A DNA stretch of 64,000 nt from assembly GCF_963422355.1 (NCBI RefSeq), contig NC_085085.1:7355733-7419732 (forward strand). The letters run 5' to 3'. Each line of letters starts with the position of its first letter. Position 1 is the stretch's first letter. Origin of the DNA: Corticium candelabrum. Its lineage: Eukaryota > Porifera > Homoscleromorpha > Homosclerophorida > Plakinidae. Under the pieces are notes generated by a model. That model saw only the letters and a program-made list of their open reading frames with translations, did no database searches and had not been told where the DNA came from. The position numbers and the translations under genes are program-made. This document shows, in pieces, positions 1 through 42,039 of the stretch.

Positions 1-60
1 ACAAACAAATAAACAAACAAACAAACAAATGCACACAAAAACCAACAAACAACAAACAGG
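1..60. repeat. AC-rich (AAAC)n simple repeat
   Basis: The window opens with degenerate AAAC/AAAT units. This is low-complexity sequence, presumably inside the next EXOC6 intron. I see no exon between here and 432. Confidence 0.7.
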
Positions 61-430
61 AAATTTGCAACTGGGCAACAAGGTAGCTAACACAAACTAA
101 ACTCTACAGACAACTAACACAACAATAAACAAGGTCAAACAAATCGAAGCAGATACTAGTAAACGTTGGACTACAACAACATACTTAATGAATATCTAGA
201 AATTTACCTACCAGCACTGTATAAATGTGTAGACACCGATACACTGGTGAGAAATCAACCAGGTCTTGAACGCTTTTATCAAGATCCTTCCACAGAAGTA
301 TCCATAACAGCTGTTATGTCAACAAAGAAAATTCATACCTCATTGCTGATTTTCACTAAGTTAAACTCAGTAGCCAAAACAATATTGCTCCTTTGTCTTG
401 TCTAAATAGTAACCCAAGGTACTACCAAGA

Positions 431-543
<113 letters not shown>

Positions 544-569
544 TGAGTGAGCGCTTAAACATAAAGAAC

Positions 570-30395
<29,826 letters not shown>

Positions 30396-30481
30396 TGATG
30401 AATTCGAAAGTAGCAGAACCCTTTCTAGTCTGGGCTCGAGAACCCGACCTTCGTCTCTCGTCAAACTCTAGCCGCGTAGAT
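30396..30481. promoter_or_regulatory. Bidirectional promoter / shared 5' region of EXOC6 and TMEM128
   Basis: Only 86 bp separate the two divergent start codons. It is richer in C and G than its surroundings (CTCGAGAACCCGACC, CTAGCCGCG) and has no TATA box. The transcription starts are not visible from sequence; they may overlap. Confidence 0.7.
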
Positions 30482-31144
30482 ATGAATGAGCCACGAAATT
30501 CACCAAGATCTCGCCTGTATAGACGTAAGTCAAAATGAGTTACAATGTCACATGTCCATAACGTTGTTTTAGTTTTAAAGCGGGAAGTTAGGGAAGATGG
30601 TCTTTTGGACCCTAGAGAAGAAAATGAGCGGAGAGCTCCATCTGACCCGTACTCTAGGATGATGGCCAGTCTAGAGACGGTTTTCTGGGTAGCAATGGCT
30701 GCAGTTGCCATCTACTACACTGACTTTTTTCGAACAGCTTTGACAAACCCGGCAGTAAACGTCTATTGGTTTCGAGGAGGACTGTTGCTAGTTGCTATTA
30801 ACATGACAATTGGAGTTTATTTAGTATGTTTTGTTGGCTATTGGAAGCAAATTGATGTCAGTGAGTGGGAAGAACTGATTCCTTGGGCAGTTCCAGTAGC
30901 AACTGCTTCAGGAAGTCTAAGTGCAGTCAGGTAAAATTATTGATTATTAATTTTAATTGAGTATTTTAAATAATTGAGATATTGAATGTCTGGGTTTAGC
31001 TTGACTGTTGGCTTGTGGCCTGTTTGGGGTTTTCTAACACCACTGTTACTGTTTGTCATTATCATGGGTGGAATGTTCGTGTTGTCAGCAATACCATTGA
31101 AAGTACTAAACAGAAAGGATGGCAAAGGAAGCAAAGCAGACTGA
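30482..31144 (+). CDS. TMEM128: TMEM128, multi-pass membrane protein (3 exons, complete)
   Basis: TMEM128 is a small four-helix membrane protein of unclear function in animals. The exons are 30482-30524, 30573-30930 and 31000-31144, with introns of 48 and 69 nt and GT-AG ends. Joining them gives about 181 residues. The start is MNEPRNSPRSRLYR. Helix 1 is TVFWVAMAAVAIYYTDFF, followed by WFRGGLLLVAINMTIGVYLV, then WAVPVATASGSLSAV. Exon 3 gives GLWPVWGFLTPLLLFVIIMG with a basic tail NRKDGKGSKAD. YYxDFF, the L-(W)-P-V-W-x-F-x-TPLLLF block and the overall size match TMEM128, from memory of the family. A start at 30545 inside intron 1 also opens a frame, but the exon 1 route gives a more family-like N-terminus. 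Confidence 0.93.
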
Positions 31145-31430
31145 GGTACTACTTACATTTAACTCAGTCATTAACTGTGCTAATACCGGTAAAAGATAAT
31201 GTCATTGGCTTAATTAATGCTAATGCCTTACCTTTTGGACTTACATCTTGTTGCTTGTGGGTTGGTGTCTACATCCCATCAAATACATTATGTTTTTTAT
31301 GTATTTTAATCATCAGGGCTTCAATGTATGCAGAAAAGTTTTAACTTCTAAACAATGACAGCTTTCTGCTGAAAAGCAAATTTTGTGACAAATTTATGAA
31401 TCAAAGTTTGTTATGCTCAGAAGCAAAAAC
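31145..31430. other. TMEM128 3' region
   Basis: Follows the TMEM128 stop and runs to the gypsy element 2 insertion. Presumably 3' UTR and intergenic. No AATAAA polyadenylation signal was found. Confidence 0.4.
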
Positions 31431-31435
31431 AAACC

Positions 31436-31512
31436 TGTGATATCTCATGGTTCGCTATTGAAAGATCTACGACCAGACTAAACGCCCAGATGACCAGCAC
31501 CCGGATACTAAC
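31436..31512 (-). repeat. 3' LTR of gypsy element 2 (77 bp)
   Basis: It aligns end to end with 35158-35234. Shared parts include GATCTACNACCAGACTAAAC and ATGACYAGCACCCGGAT. A purine tract (minus strand AAAGGTAGTGGGAAGG) lies just inside, as expected for a polypurine tract. Confidence 0.8.
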
Positions 31513-34500
31513 CTTCCCACTACCTTTAGCTAAACTAACGCAACACAACAACAATTCTGTCAAGTACAGTCACAAGTCTAAACGGTCCGGTTCCTTTCGA
31601 ATCCTTGTCGATCGTCTCAATGCTACCGATTCCGGCTTTGACGTTGGCTCGGGTGACAGTCCCCTTTCACTTGCTGTAGGTGGACTTGGCATCGGTGCCC
31701 GGATAACTGGCTCTTCTAGTGTAACTAGCGAATCCTCTAGGGTTAGGTTGAAAGGACCACCAGCAACCACAGGGTCTGCTGTCTTCTGAAACCTGTCCAC
31801 CATCTCTGGTAGTCCTTCACCACAACTCAGTCTTTTCCTAACTATTGGAGGTGTTACCTCTAGCTCCCTCTTCCGCAGCTGATCTTGATGTCGGCGTACT
31901 CAACGTCCATCGACTAATTGACACTCATAAGACAGTGGACCCGTGACGGCTAATATCACCCCAGGTACCCAAAATGGGCCATTTGCTTAGTTCCTGATAA
32001 ATACTCTGTCTTGCACCTGAAATGGACGGTATTTAACATGCTGGTCATGGTAATTCTTCTGTTGTAACTGTGTTTGGACCAATTTCCTAGACACATCCGG
32101 GAACAGCCTGTCTATGGAAGTTGTCAGCCTTCGTCCCATCAGCTAATGGCGGTGCTCTCGCTTGCTGCTGGCATGTAAGACACTTCCAAACAGTTCCTTC
32201 TATTTTCAGAATCAATACCTGGCCACCAAACTATGGTTCTTGCGATCCCTTTTATTCTTGAACAGCCTGGATGCCCATCATGCAGTTGTGTGAGCACTGC
32301 CTGCCTCCCTTTCTTAGGCAATAACACGCAGGCACCCCACAGGACACAACCATCTTGCACTGACAATTCGTTGTCTCTAGATTTGTAAGGCTTTGTCATG
32401 TCTGCAAAATCACTTAGTAGACTAGCGGGCCATCCTTGCAGCACGTATTTCAAACACTCTTGCTAGTACAGGATCTTCACGTGTCCACCGTTTGATATCA
32501 TCTGCGGATACAGGACTTTCGAGAACTTCCAACCGATCAAGAGACTAACAACTTTGGGTGGTGGCAACTTCTCCAAAACGTCTGGCTGTCCTCTTAATGG
32601 CAATCTGCTCAATCCATCGGCGTTACCATTCATGATTCCTGGTTTATGCCTGAAAGTAATGGTAGCCTGATAACTTGAAGGCCCATCTTTGAATCCTTCC
32701 TGATGCCATTTCGGACACTCCAGTTGTTTTATTAAACAGGGTTAGAAGTGGTCTATGGTCTGAGGCTAATGTAAAATGTCTCCCATAGATGTATTCGTGA
32801 CGTCTAACTCTAAACACTACCGCCAAACCTTCCCGTTCTATCTGGGCATATTTTTGTTCTGCAGTTGTCAACGTCCTCGAAACGAATGCTATGGGACGTT
32901 TGCTGCCATCTCCTCCTAGTGAGACAATGCAGCCCAATACCTACTGGGGATGCATCATAAGCCAGAATCAGAGGCTTTTGTGCATTGTAATGAATCAAAA
33001 TTTTTGAAAAGTCAACAATCTTTTAGATTCCTTGAATGCCCTTTCCTGTTTTGTTTCCCATTGCCACTTCACTCCCTTCTTCAGTAATTTGTATAGTGAT
33101 GCCAATACACTTGAAGTATGTGGAGGAACTTACTGTAATAGTTTAGTAACCCAAGAAAGCCATGAGTTTTTCACAGATGTTGGTGCGGGAGGTTCCTGGA
33201 TAGCTCTAACTTTGTCTTTATTCGGATGAGTACCTTCTGCATCGATGCTTACTCCCAAATACTGCACTGATGCAACCATGAACTGGCATTTTGCTGTCTT
33301 GAGTCGCAGCCCTGCCGCAGACAACCTCTGGGGGACTTCCTCTAACTGCTGTAAATGCTGCTCCTGACACTTCCCGGTCACTATGATATCGTCAAGATAT
33401 ACTACCACCCCATCTGCAACAGATTCTCCAGTGTGCGTTGAAATATGGCTAGAGCCGCAGACACACCAAAAGGTAATCAATTATATTGAAATAACCCCTT
33501 GTGAATGTTTATAGTGACAAAGGTTTTGATTGCTCGTCCAGTGCCAGCTGTTGGTACTCTTGTGACATGTCAAGTTTGCTAAAAAAAACCTTTGCTCCAC
33601 CTAATCGTGCAATAAGGTTGTTTATCCGTGGCAGGGTATAGCTATCAGGTTTGGCTACTTGATTGACTGTCATTTTATAATCCCTGCAAACTCTAATAGA
33701 GCCATCTGCCTTCAAAATTGGGACTATTGGTGCTGCCCATTCAGAGTGCCGTACAGGTTCGACAATTCCAGCGTCAACCAATTTGCAAAGAGCCTCTTCC
33801 TCTTGTTCTCTGATTGTGTGGGTACGTTTCTTGCACAATAGAAACGGGGAGTTGCTTGGGCGTCTACGTGGATCTTGACTTCCACACCCTTAGTTAAGGA
33901 GCCCTAGTTCATCTCTAAATACCTCCTCATACTGCTTCAGGATACCATCCAGCTCCTCTCTATCCAGTCGCAAATCCTGGTAGGATGCCTGCCAGTTCAT
34001 TTTCAGTTTGCTCAGCCAGTCACGCCCACACAAACTAGGGCCACTTCCTTTCACGACTAGTAATGGTAGCTCCATCCCCGTTCTGGCCTGAGGGGTACTT
34101 GCCTTGACAATGATCTTCCTTAGCAAGGGAATTTTCTCTCTTGTATAGGTCTTCAGGACAATGGCTGTATTACACACTGCAGGGCGCTGCTTTTTCCACA
34201 GCTTCACTAATCAGCAACACTGATGCACCAGTGTCAATTTCCATGTTGAGCTTTTGCCTTTCTATTATCACTGGAGTGAACCAGGGCTTCTGGTTGGACT
34301 CCAAAGAATTTACTATCTCCTCTTTACTCACTTTGTGAGTCATATAGTGATGATACAGTTGTGATTGTTCATCATCCTAAGGTAATTCCCATTCCTGTTC
34401 CACTACAGCTGCTCGCTGTTCTTGCTTGCCACCCTTCTCTTTGGCCTTGCATGCTGTAAGTCTATGCCCCATCTTTTTGCACCCATGACAAGTTGCTGAC

Positions 34501-35157
34501 TTAAAAAGGCAGCTTGATGGAATGTGGTCTTTATAGCCGCATCGATAGCAGCTTGTCAGAATGGGTTTTTGGCTGGTTACATTTTTAGACAATCTCTGGT
34601 GTTGTCTCAGGCTTGACATCCACACTTGCAGTAGCACTTAACTGTTCAGCATTCTTAGCTGCCAACTCCATTGCTTGAGCCACCTTGTACGCTTTCTGGA
34701 ATTTCAGATCTCTCTCTCTGACAGCAACCGTCTCTGGATCCTCTCATCTTGAACCCCCACTACCAGTCTATCTCGCAGCAAATCACTCAACGAATCCCCA
34801 AACTCACAATATCCGGCCAGTCTACGTAATTCCGTTACGTAATTTGCCACTGACTCACCTGGCTGGTGGCTTCTGCTGTTGAATTTGAAACGTTGTATCG
34901 TAGTCGAAGGCTTTGGGTGGAAATGGGCCTCCAATGTGACACAGATGTCTGCAAATGGCTTCTCCTGGCTTGTCCAGATGTAACAAGCTTCTCAACAGTG
35001 TATACGTACAAGTGCCCATGCTACTCAAAGAAATGGCATGCTTTCTGGCGGCATCTTCTATCCCGTTAGCCACGAACAACTGCTGCACCCTTTCGGTGTT
35101 CTGTCGCCAGTTGTCTTTGGCTTCATCGAATTCTGCCAAGTGCCTAAACGTCGCCAG

Positions 35158-35234
35158 TGTGGTATCTCGTAGTTTGCTATTGACAGATCTACTACCAGAC
35201 TAAACCCTCAGATGACTAGCACCCGGATGCTACA
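35158..35234 (-). repeat. 5' LTR of gypsy element 2 (77 bp)
   Basis: Minus strand: begins TGTAGCATCCGGGTGCTAG and ends GAGATACCACA. It is followed by CTGGCGACGTTTAGG, the likely primer-binding region, and then gag. Such a short LTR leaves little room for a separate U3. Confidence 0.8.
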
Positions 35235-36030
35235 AAAACCTGCTATAGTACAATAGATCATAGAACTGTATTTTGTAATATGTAGTTCTAAAGCAGTTTT
35301 CATTCATTAAACTGTGTGTGTGTGTGTGTCATTTTTTGCTTGTTTCTGCTTGAGCTGTTTAGGTGCTGGGGGCAACTGCCCCCCAAATCTGATCACAACT
35401 TTTGTAAGCAAACAGTACAGTCAAGTAACAAAAATTTCAATAGTTGATGTACTCCATGCAGGGTCCTTTGGTGATCCATCGATATCCCCAACTTGCGAGT
35501 TGCTTTGCCACCGCTACTTTAACATGAATTGTCTCTTTTATTTGAAAATGTGTACAGTACTGCTGAGATTGCTCTTGATGTTCATTTTCCTTCCTTCTAA
35601 TAACTTGTCAGTTGCAATGTGTGCCAGTAGTTTGATACGTTTGAGTGTAGAATTAGGTCTAGACAAAACATGGCCGGTGTTGCTTGTAACTCTTGTTTTT
35701 TGTTGTTTCCATAGGACATTTTCTGCTAAATGCCATTGTTGCACATTTCCTAAAAAGATGAAAGAGTTCTTCTCAAATAACATTCAGTACATACTGCATT
35801 GTCTAATGTAATTGCAAATTTGTAGCTGGACATGGCGCAAAGTTTATAGAATGTCTCTGTGTTGTAAACCTTAATTATACACAGCTGGTTACCAAACGGC
35901 ACCCTCGTGAGCGTGCGCAGTAGCTCATATGCCTCAGCACAGCAGCATGCAGCAAGCGGGGCAACATGAGCCAGTCATTCTCGAAATAGACTTGAGTTAG
36001 CAGCAAGACCGGCTGAGCACTTGATAAGGA
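35235..36030. other. Unassigned, with a small (GT)n
   Basis: A short (GT)n run lies at about 35312-35330. The long plus frame 35314-35811 starts in that microsatellite and shows only low-complexity Cys/Leu-rich sequence; no domain. I do not call a gene. Confidence 0.45.
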
Positions 36031-36345
36031 CGCAGTTGTGACATCTGTCGACGAGGATGATGGTACTAATCGGACAAATAGCAGAGTTTGACGAATGGAA
36101 GGAAGATTGGCCGCTGTTGGCAGTCTGGGAAGTGTGGGACATTTTCGATTTAACGTATACCACTATTGAAAGTTGTAGGTTTGGCCTCATGTATCCAGAC
36201 TGTATTTGTAGTGTTGCTGTACAGGCAACTGCAGGCGACTTCACAACAACTGATCTGAAAGTGTCTTGTCATGGGGTTTCGACTGATGTAATTATCAACT
36301 TGCTAGCTTCACGTTTTGGAGATATCTGGGTTTCTTTCACAGCGT
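36031..36345 (+). pseudogene. Possible gag N-terminus of another gypsy-like element
   Basis: The frame opens MMVLIGQIAEFDEWKEDWPL, like the start of gypsy gag proteins, just after GTCGACGAGGATGATGG, which resembles the primer-binding sequence of gypsy element 3 (GGTGACGAGGATGG). Past about residue 40 the similarity is lost. It lies in the opposite orientation to its neighbours. Confidence 0.35.
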
Positions 36346-36349
36346 AGCG

Positions 36350-37050
36350 CGCATAGTCTAGTAGAAATGTGCACCACTAACCATCAGCCGGACTTAGATG
36401 ACTCAGTGTAAATGACTGAACCAGCGAATGACTCAACCTGCTGCTCCTGCATGCGTGGATGCGCGTGACACTGAAGTAGAATGCTGATGTAGTGAAGTAG
36501 TGGTTTCACAACAGCAGTTGACAGTAGTATTTAGTAGCATTTATTACTACTGACACATGGTATATGTTGGTTGTGAGTTTACTACTACTAATACAGTTAA
36601 ATAAATGGCATCATTTGATCCCATTATTTAACTAAACAATTTTTGCATCCCAGTTGGAAAACTACGCGAAGTATCCCGTGTAAGAGGAGATGGCAATCCC
36701 ATGTACGAATTTTTGTTTGGATGCTTTATAGTTCTTCAGATGATCTTCCTAGAGGAGGCTACCACCGTCGGAGTACCATTGTATTGCGCCTTCTGCGTCT
36801 CCCAGCGACCAGACGGATGTGGGCGGTACTATCTAGTTAGCGCACACATAGGTTCACTGTTCTACTAAAAAAGTTACAAGACAAAGTAGTTTCATTGATA
36901 TATGCATCGTTGTGAGTGTCATGGTCCATTTCTTCCTAGCTAGAGTGCTGATTGCAATACGAGCCGAATCTAGTAGGTGTGTTTATACTGTCGTAGAGCA
37001 TTGTTGTATAGGTTAAGTGAATGCACGGGTGTGCTAAGAAAAGATCGTCT
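36350..37050. other. Unassigned spacer
   Basis: About 700 bp between the gag-like fragment and gypsy element 3, with short frames only. Confidence 0.4.
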
Positions 37051-37051
37051 T

Positions 37052-37157
37052 TGTGGTATATTTAGGCTTCTACTCAGTACTATCCAGACTAACGTTACTG
37101 GCTCGCGCCAAAACCCAAGGTCCTGGAGTATCGGGTCTATGACAACACACTATGACA
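37052..37157 (-). repeat. 3' LTR of gypsy element 3 (106 bp)
   Basis: About 93 percent identical to 40677-40785. Minus strand reads TGTCATAGTGTGTTGTCATA to ATATACCACA. A polypurine tract AGAGGGAGAGGGA lies immediately inside. Confidence 0.88.
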
Positions 37158-40100
37158 TCCCTCTCCCTCTAGATAAAACACAACTGTTGTTTAGCAATCA
37201 ATTTCCCCACAAAACTCAACTTAATCTAATCATTCTTTTATTTTAAAGATCTAGTCGCTGGGGTGCCTTCCTGATATGAGAGGACCGCTGCAACGATGTC
37301 TCGTTTGCTGGATTCGAATTATTGCCCAGTCCAACTTCATCTCTCTCCCCAGGTCCTCGTTTGTTCTGAGTCTCTGGTGATCTCAATAGTAAAGGTTCGT
37401 TTTGCTCAGTCGTTCCTTCTTCTTCGGGCCTTTCGGTAAGGGTATTCTCATAGTCAAGACCCGATATCGCTCCTTTCGTTGTCCCTCGTCAAACCCAGCT
37501 CTTCCGTGAATTGCTTGTCCTCTCTCCCTTCTATGCTCTTTCTTTTCTTTCGTGTGCTCGTGTGATCCTTCTGATAACTCGATCCGATGTGTGCTGGCAC
37601 AGTCTGAGATGATCTATATGCCTTTGTATGATACGACCATCTTCCATTTTGCACTAGTATGATACTGATCCCGTCTTTTCCGTCACCCGGGCTGGAATCC
37701 AGCGAGGTCCCGTTCCCAAGTTTTGGACAAAAACCCGTTGCCCCGTTGCATTTCCCGGCTTTGGCATCTATTATCGTGATTTCTTTTTGAACCTCCTATT
37801 TCCTTCGAACTGTTCTACTATCATGGGGGGTCTGATGACGGTGAGTCTGATGCATGGTCTCCTTCCCAAAAGTAGCTCTGCTGGCGTTGAGCCTGTGGTG
37901 GCGTGCGGCGTATTGCGGTATGCCAACAAAAATGTCTGCACTTTTCATTCAAGCTTCCTGTTGCCAGCTTCCTTAGTCCATCCTTGAGGGTTCGTGCTAC
38001 CCGTTTGGCTAGTCCGTTAGATGACGGATGATAAGGTGCTGATTTTGTATGGATTATTTCTTGACTCTTGCAAAACGTACGAAATTCACTACTCATAAAG
38101 CACGTGCCATTGGCCAATACCAAATGCAACCTTTCGGGAATCCCATGAATTGCAAATGACGTCGTTAGTTTCTCGATCACAACTTCTGTGGTAGCAGACT
38201 GGGTTGCATATACGTCCAACCACTTCGAAAACGCATCAGCAATGACAAGAAGCGTTCTCCGATGAACGGTCCTGCATAGACTGCGCGACTATGGTTGTTC
38301 CAGCCATAACCATAGGTGTAGCGGAGCCCGGGGTGGTGCCTTTACGTGTTGTTGACATCTTTCACATGCTCGCACAGTTTCTTCCAGATTGTTGTCCATT
38401 CCTGGCCACCACAGGTAACTTCTCGCAACAGCCTTCATCTTGGTCGTGCCAGGGTGCCCCGTATGCAGTTAGGCAATGATTGCTGGACACTCAGCTATAG
38501 GAGTGATCACTCGATTGCCCCACAATACACGACCCTCTCTGACGGAAAGTTCATCGCGTCTTCTCCAGTATGGTAGCAATTGATTATCCACTGCTCTCGG
38601 CCACCCAGGGTATAGTGTAGCACTCTGCTCATCCATGGGTCTTTTCTTGTCTTGAGCTTTATGTCTTTGGCTGTCACCGGGATTGTAGCCAAGTAATCTA
38701 TTGCTAGAATTTTCTCTTTCTCCATCTGATCGTTTTTGTCTGCAGTGGCTTCCATTGGGAGTCTACTCACAGCATCTGCACAGAAGTTATCTTTCCCGGG
38801 TCTATATTTGATTGTATATTGATATTTTGCCAATGTCAAGGCCCATTGTTGAATCCTGCTAGATGCAAAAGCAGGTACCAATCTGTTTTCATCAAACAAG
38901 CTTATTAATGGTTTATGATCGGTCATTACTGTGAAAAATCGACCAAAAATATAGTTATGAAACTTCTTTACCACGAAGATCAACGCCAAACCTTCCTTAT
39001 CTATCTGTGCGTAGTTCATCTCTGCTTCGGTTAGCGTACAAGAGACGAACGCAATCTGTCTTTCCTCTCTACTTGGCATTCTGTGGGCTAATACCACACC
39101 TACTCCATACGGCGATGCGCCACAGATGACTACAGTCGGCTTCCTTGGGTCAAGGTGTACTAAGACCCTTGACGTTGAAAGTGCCCTTTTTGCTCGATTG
39201 AATGCTCCGTCCTGTCGCTCCATCCACCTCCAAGGTTGGTGTTTTTAACAGCTCATAAAGAGGTGCTAACATGCTGGCTAGCCGTGGAACAAACTTGCCA
39301 TAGTAATTAAGAAGGCCCAAGAAACTCTTCAGCTCTGTCACATTGGTTGGTGTAGGCGCTTTCTCAACGCTTGCAGTTTGTCACCAGGAGGGTGTAGTCC
39401 TTGGGCATCGATTTTGTGACCTAAGCAGACAACCGATGGTGCTGCTACCATGCACTTTTCTCTCTTTAGTTGTAGGCCTGCTTTTTTCAGCCTCTTCAGA
39501 ACATTCTGAAGATTATCATAATGTTCCTTTGTCTCCCTGTGATTAAAATATCATCTAGGTAGACTACGACAGCTTTCCATCATCCTTTGAAATATCACGG
39601 GCGGTGACGAGATGTCAAACGGCAACTGGTTGAATTCATATAATCCCTTTGGCGTATTAATCACGGTAATTTCTTGACCGGTGGGTCTAGAGGAATCTGT
39701 GTGTACGCCTGACTCGAATCTAATTTTGTAAATGTTTCTTCTTCCGCCAAAGCGATGAACAGATCTTCAATCCTGGGTAATGGGTATTGCTCAACTTTGA
39801 TGGCTTGGTTGACAGTCCTCTTGTAGTCACTACAGATCCTCACTGACTCTTTGTTGGATTTCAGCACGGGTACGATAGGTGCGGCCCAATCAGCATACTT
39901 GATGGGACTAATGATGCCCTCCTTCTCCATTGTATCCAGCTGTTGCACTACGAGGTGCCTCAGTGCATACGGTACAGTCCTGGCTTTGCTAAAATGTGGT
40001 CTCACTGAAGGGTCAACCTGAAAAGTTGCTGGTTGTCCACGGTACATCTGGAGACCCTGTGTGAAGACCTCCTTGTACTGTTCTAACAGGTCTTCCAGTC

Positions 40101-40676
40101 GAGTATTGACACAATGTATTTCTCTCCAATCCAATCGTAACTTTAGCAACACATCTCTGCCCAACAGGTTTGGCCCATTGCCTTGCACTACCAGTATAGG
40201 TAGTGTCTGTGCTGGATGTCCAGCTTTCACGCTTCCTCTGACCTGGATGGCCATTAGAACTTGCATAGAGTGTCCCCGTACGCTCGCAGCTTAATTGGTA
40301 GAACTTGTATAGCATGTGCCTCGTATGCTTGCAGCTTAAATGGTGTCGCCCGCAAAATCAGCCTATCTCGCCCGAGTCCATAGTTCCTTGAACTTCTGAT
40401 GAAAAATAATCGTACTGGATGCCCATGTGTCCAGCTTCATTTGTAATTAAATTGCTCTTTTGTAATGATGAACTTTCTGTCAGAGAGGGTTGTGTGTTCT
40501 CCAATAACCGTCAGGAAGACTGCCTTCTTCCACGCCTCGTCTTCGCTGTTACCTGTCACCACTAGAAACTGCTCCCGGCGTTCCTCATACGCTTCCCAAG
40601 ATGACGGCGACGGGTTGTAGCTACCCATTCTTCCGAACAACTTGAATGTGTCGTTCGCCGCCATCCTCGTCACCAG

Positions 40677-40785
40677 TGTGGTATATTTAGTCTTCTACTC
40701 AGTACTATCCAGACTAACACGTTACTGGCTCGCCCCAAAACCCAAGGTCCCGGAGTATCCGGGTCTATGACAACACGCTATGACA
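40677..40785 (-). repeat. 5' LTR of gypsy element 3 (109 bp)
   Basis: Minus strand TGTCATAGCGTGTTGTCATA to ATATACCACA, followed by CTGGTGACGAGGATGG (probable primer-binding site) and gag. It shares TGTGGTAT, CCAGACTAA and CCCGGA blocks with the LTR of element 2 in the same order. Confidence 0.88.
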
Positions 40786-41480
40786 GCCCTCATTGTCACA
40801 TTTTGCAAATAATAACTGCATGGCTTGGAAGCAAGAGCCAAAGCTTAGAAGAAGTGAAAACCGTTCACTAGTTTCCAACTAGACATGCAGCCTAAGCTAA
40901 CAGATGGCTCGCTATGCCTATCTTTCAGAGACCAATGACACAAAGTAATTATTAATTAAGCACAAGGAGAAGACCCTGACCCTTTGGCAAAGTTAATGGA
41001 TGTGCATTTGATCTGACATAGTTCAACTTATAGGTGCTCGCTCATGATTCACCGCGCGTGTGCAGGTACACCCACGGAAACTTGAAAACATGCCACGATT
41101 TCAAGTTGTGTCATAACGAAGCATAACAAGGGAACATCTTAGGGTGCACCACGTTCTATGACATACAGTCTTTATTCCTAAAGTAGAGAGAAATGCGAAT
41201 CGCCTTCTTGTCTGCCGTGGCAGTTTTGCTCCTCTTACTTGACATTTCGGGAAAGCTAACGACAAGTGTGTTACGTTCTTTATCCACACATTTACCATTT
41301 ACCATCTTGAGATAGCTTGCTGTTGAACAACAAAAGCGCTTTCTCGATCGTTTCTAGTTGCACGTGACCCGGAAATGGGTGGAGCACAGAGTATCACGTG
41401 ATGGCATTCGAAACTCGGAGCATGAACTAAGCCATGGAGTGGCCGGATGCCGCCGGTGTAATGGATTGGTCTCCCATCCA
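40786..41480. other. Unassigned spacer
   Basis: No gene recognised. Minus frames at 41101-41298 and 41299-41481 have no known domain. Confidence 0.4.
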
Positions 41481-41481
41481 A

Positions 41482-41970
41482 AGTGTCTCCCCTCCGACCA
41501 AATTGGCTGGCCTATCCTGTCTGGGCGGAAAGAATAGTCCAAGCCCATCCTGTCCCCCCTCTTGGCCCATTTGGTCTGAGCTGAAGGTTCTCAACTAAAC
41601 AAACACTTTGACCACCAAACTGATTTCTACGTTTAGTACAGGTCCTTGTGGAGCCAAAGATAGCGTGAAATTACGTCAATCACTCACGTAATAGTGAAAT
41701 AGACAAACCTGTAGCTTCTTGCACATCAGACGCAGACAGATGGAACCAGTAGTGTCCAGTTGACGGCTACGATTCGTTCTGTGGCCAAAAGCTCGCTGTA
41801 CAATCTCCCAGCCAGATTTCGTGTGAAGCAGTAGCGCACGCTATAAAGTTTGTTGGGTAGTTAATAGCATGACAAAACAGCATGGGGACACTTTGGGCCA
41901 AATGGGGACTAAATAGACTGTCAGGTGGGACACTATAGGCTGGCCCATTTGGTCCGGAGGGACAGTTTGT
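41482..41970. mobile_element. Inverted-repeat element (MITE-like)
   Basis: CCCTCCGACCAAATTGGCTG GCCTATCC (about 41490-41519) is inverted as GGCTGGCCCATTTGGTCCGG AGGG (about 41939-41963). Internal copies of GGCCCATTTGGTC and CCAAATGGGG add further inverted motifs. No transposase. The exact ends are uncertain. Confidence 0.5.
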
Positions 41971-42039
41971 TCTGTTACAGTGGGAACGAACACTTTGTTG
42001 TTACAAATGACCTTAGAGTAGACCTAGTTCCTGGAGCAG

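Larger units (their letters stand above)
31436..35234 (-). mobile_element. Ty3/gypsy element 2 with 77-bp LTRs
   Basis: A 3.8-kb element flanked by short LTRs and by AAACC on both sides (31431-31435, and 35236-35240 allowing a one-base offset). gag is 35139-34377 with the zinc knuckles CYRCGYKDHIPSSC and CHGCKKMGHRLTAC. Protease has DTGAS-type residues near 34240 and GPSLCGRDWL near 34020. RT has AAPIVPILKADGSIRVCRDY, FSKLDMSQEYQQL and an intact YLDD near 33400. RNase H has LAYDASP and YAQIEREGLAVVF. The integrase zinc region is present (HDGHPGCSR, 32280), but most of the catalytic core is missing before the C-terminal tail (31803-31570). Frameshifts occur throughout, so it is not functional. 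Confidence 0.9.
37052..40785 (-). mobile_element. Ty3/gypsy element 3 with 106-109-bp LTRs, catalytically dead
   Basis: A gag fragment at 40673-40437 (KLFGRMGSYNPSPSSWEAYE) is followed by a large internal deletion, then the protease C-terminus GNGPNLLGRDVL. RT has AAPIVPVLKSN, VRICSDYKRTVNQ and FTKLDSSQAYTQIPL. RNase H (38507-39223) has VVICGASPYGVGVVL, where the family Asp is Gly. The integrase region (about 38219-37821) has LVLANGTCF, where the family has TDNG, and GLAKRVA where Glu is expected. Three catalytic acids are therefore lost. Frameshifts lie between RT blocks. LTRs flank both ends, but I see no matching target duplication (GTCTT and GCCCT). Confidence 0.9.

Noticed and set aside
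35314..35811. 165-codon plus frame
   Set aside because: It begins in a (GT)n run, has no domain, and no supporting splice or composition signal.
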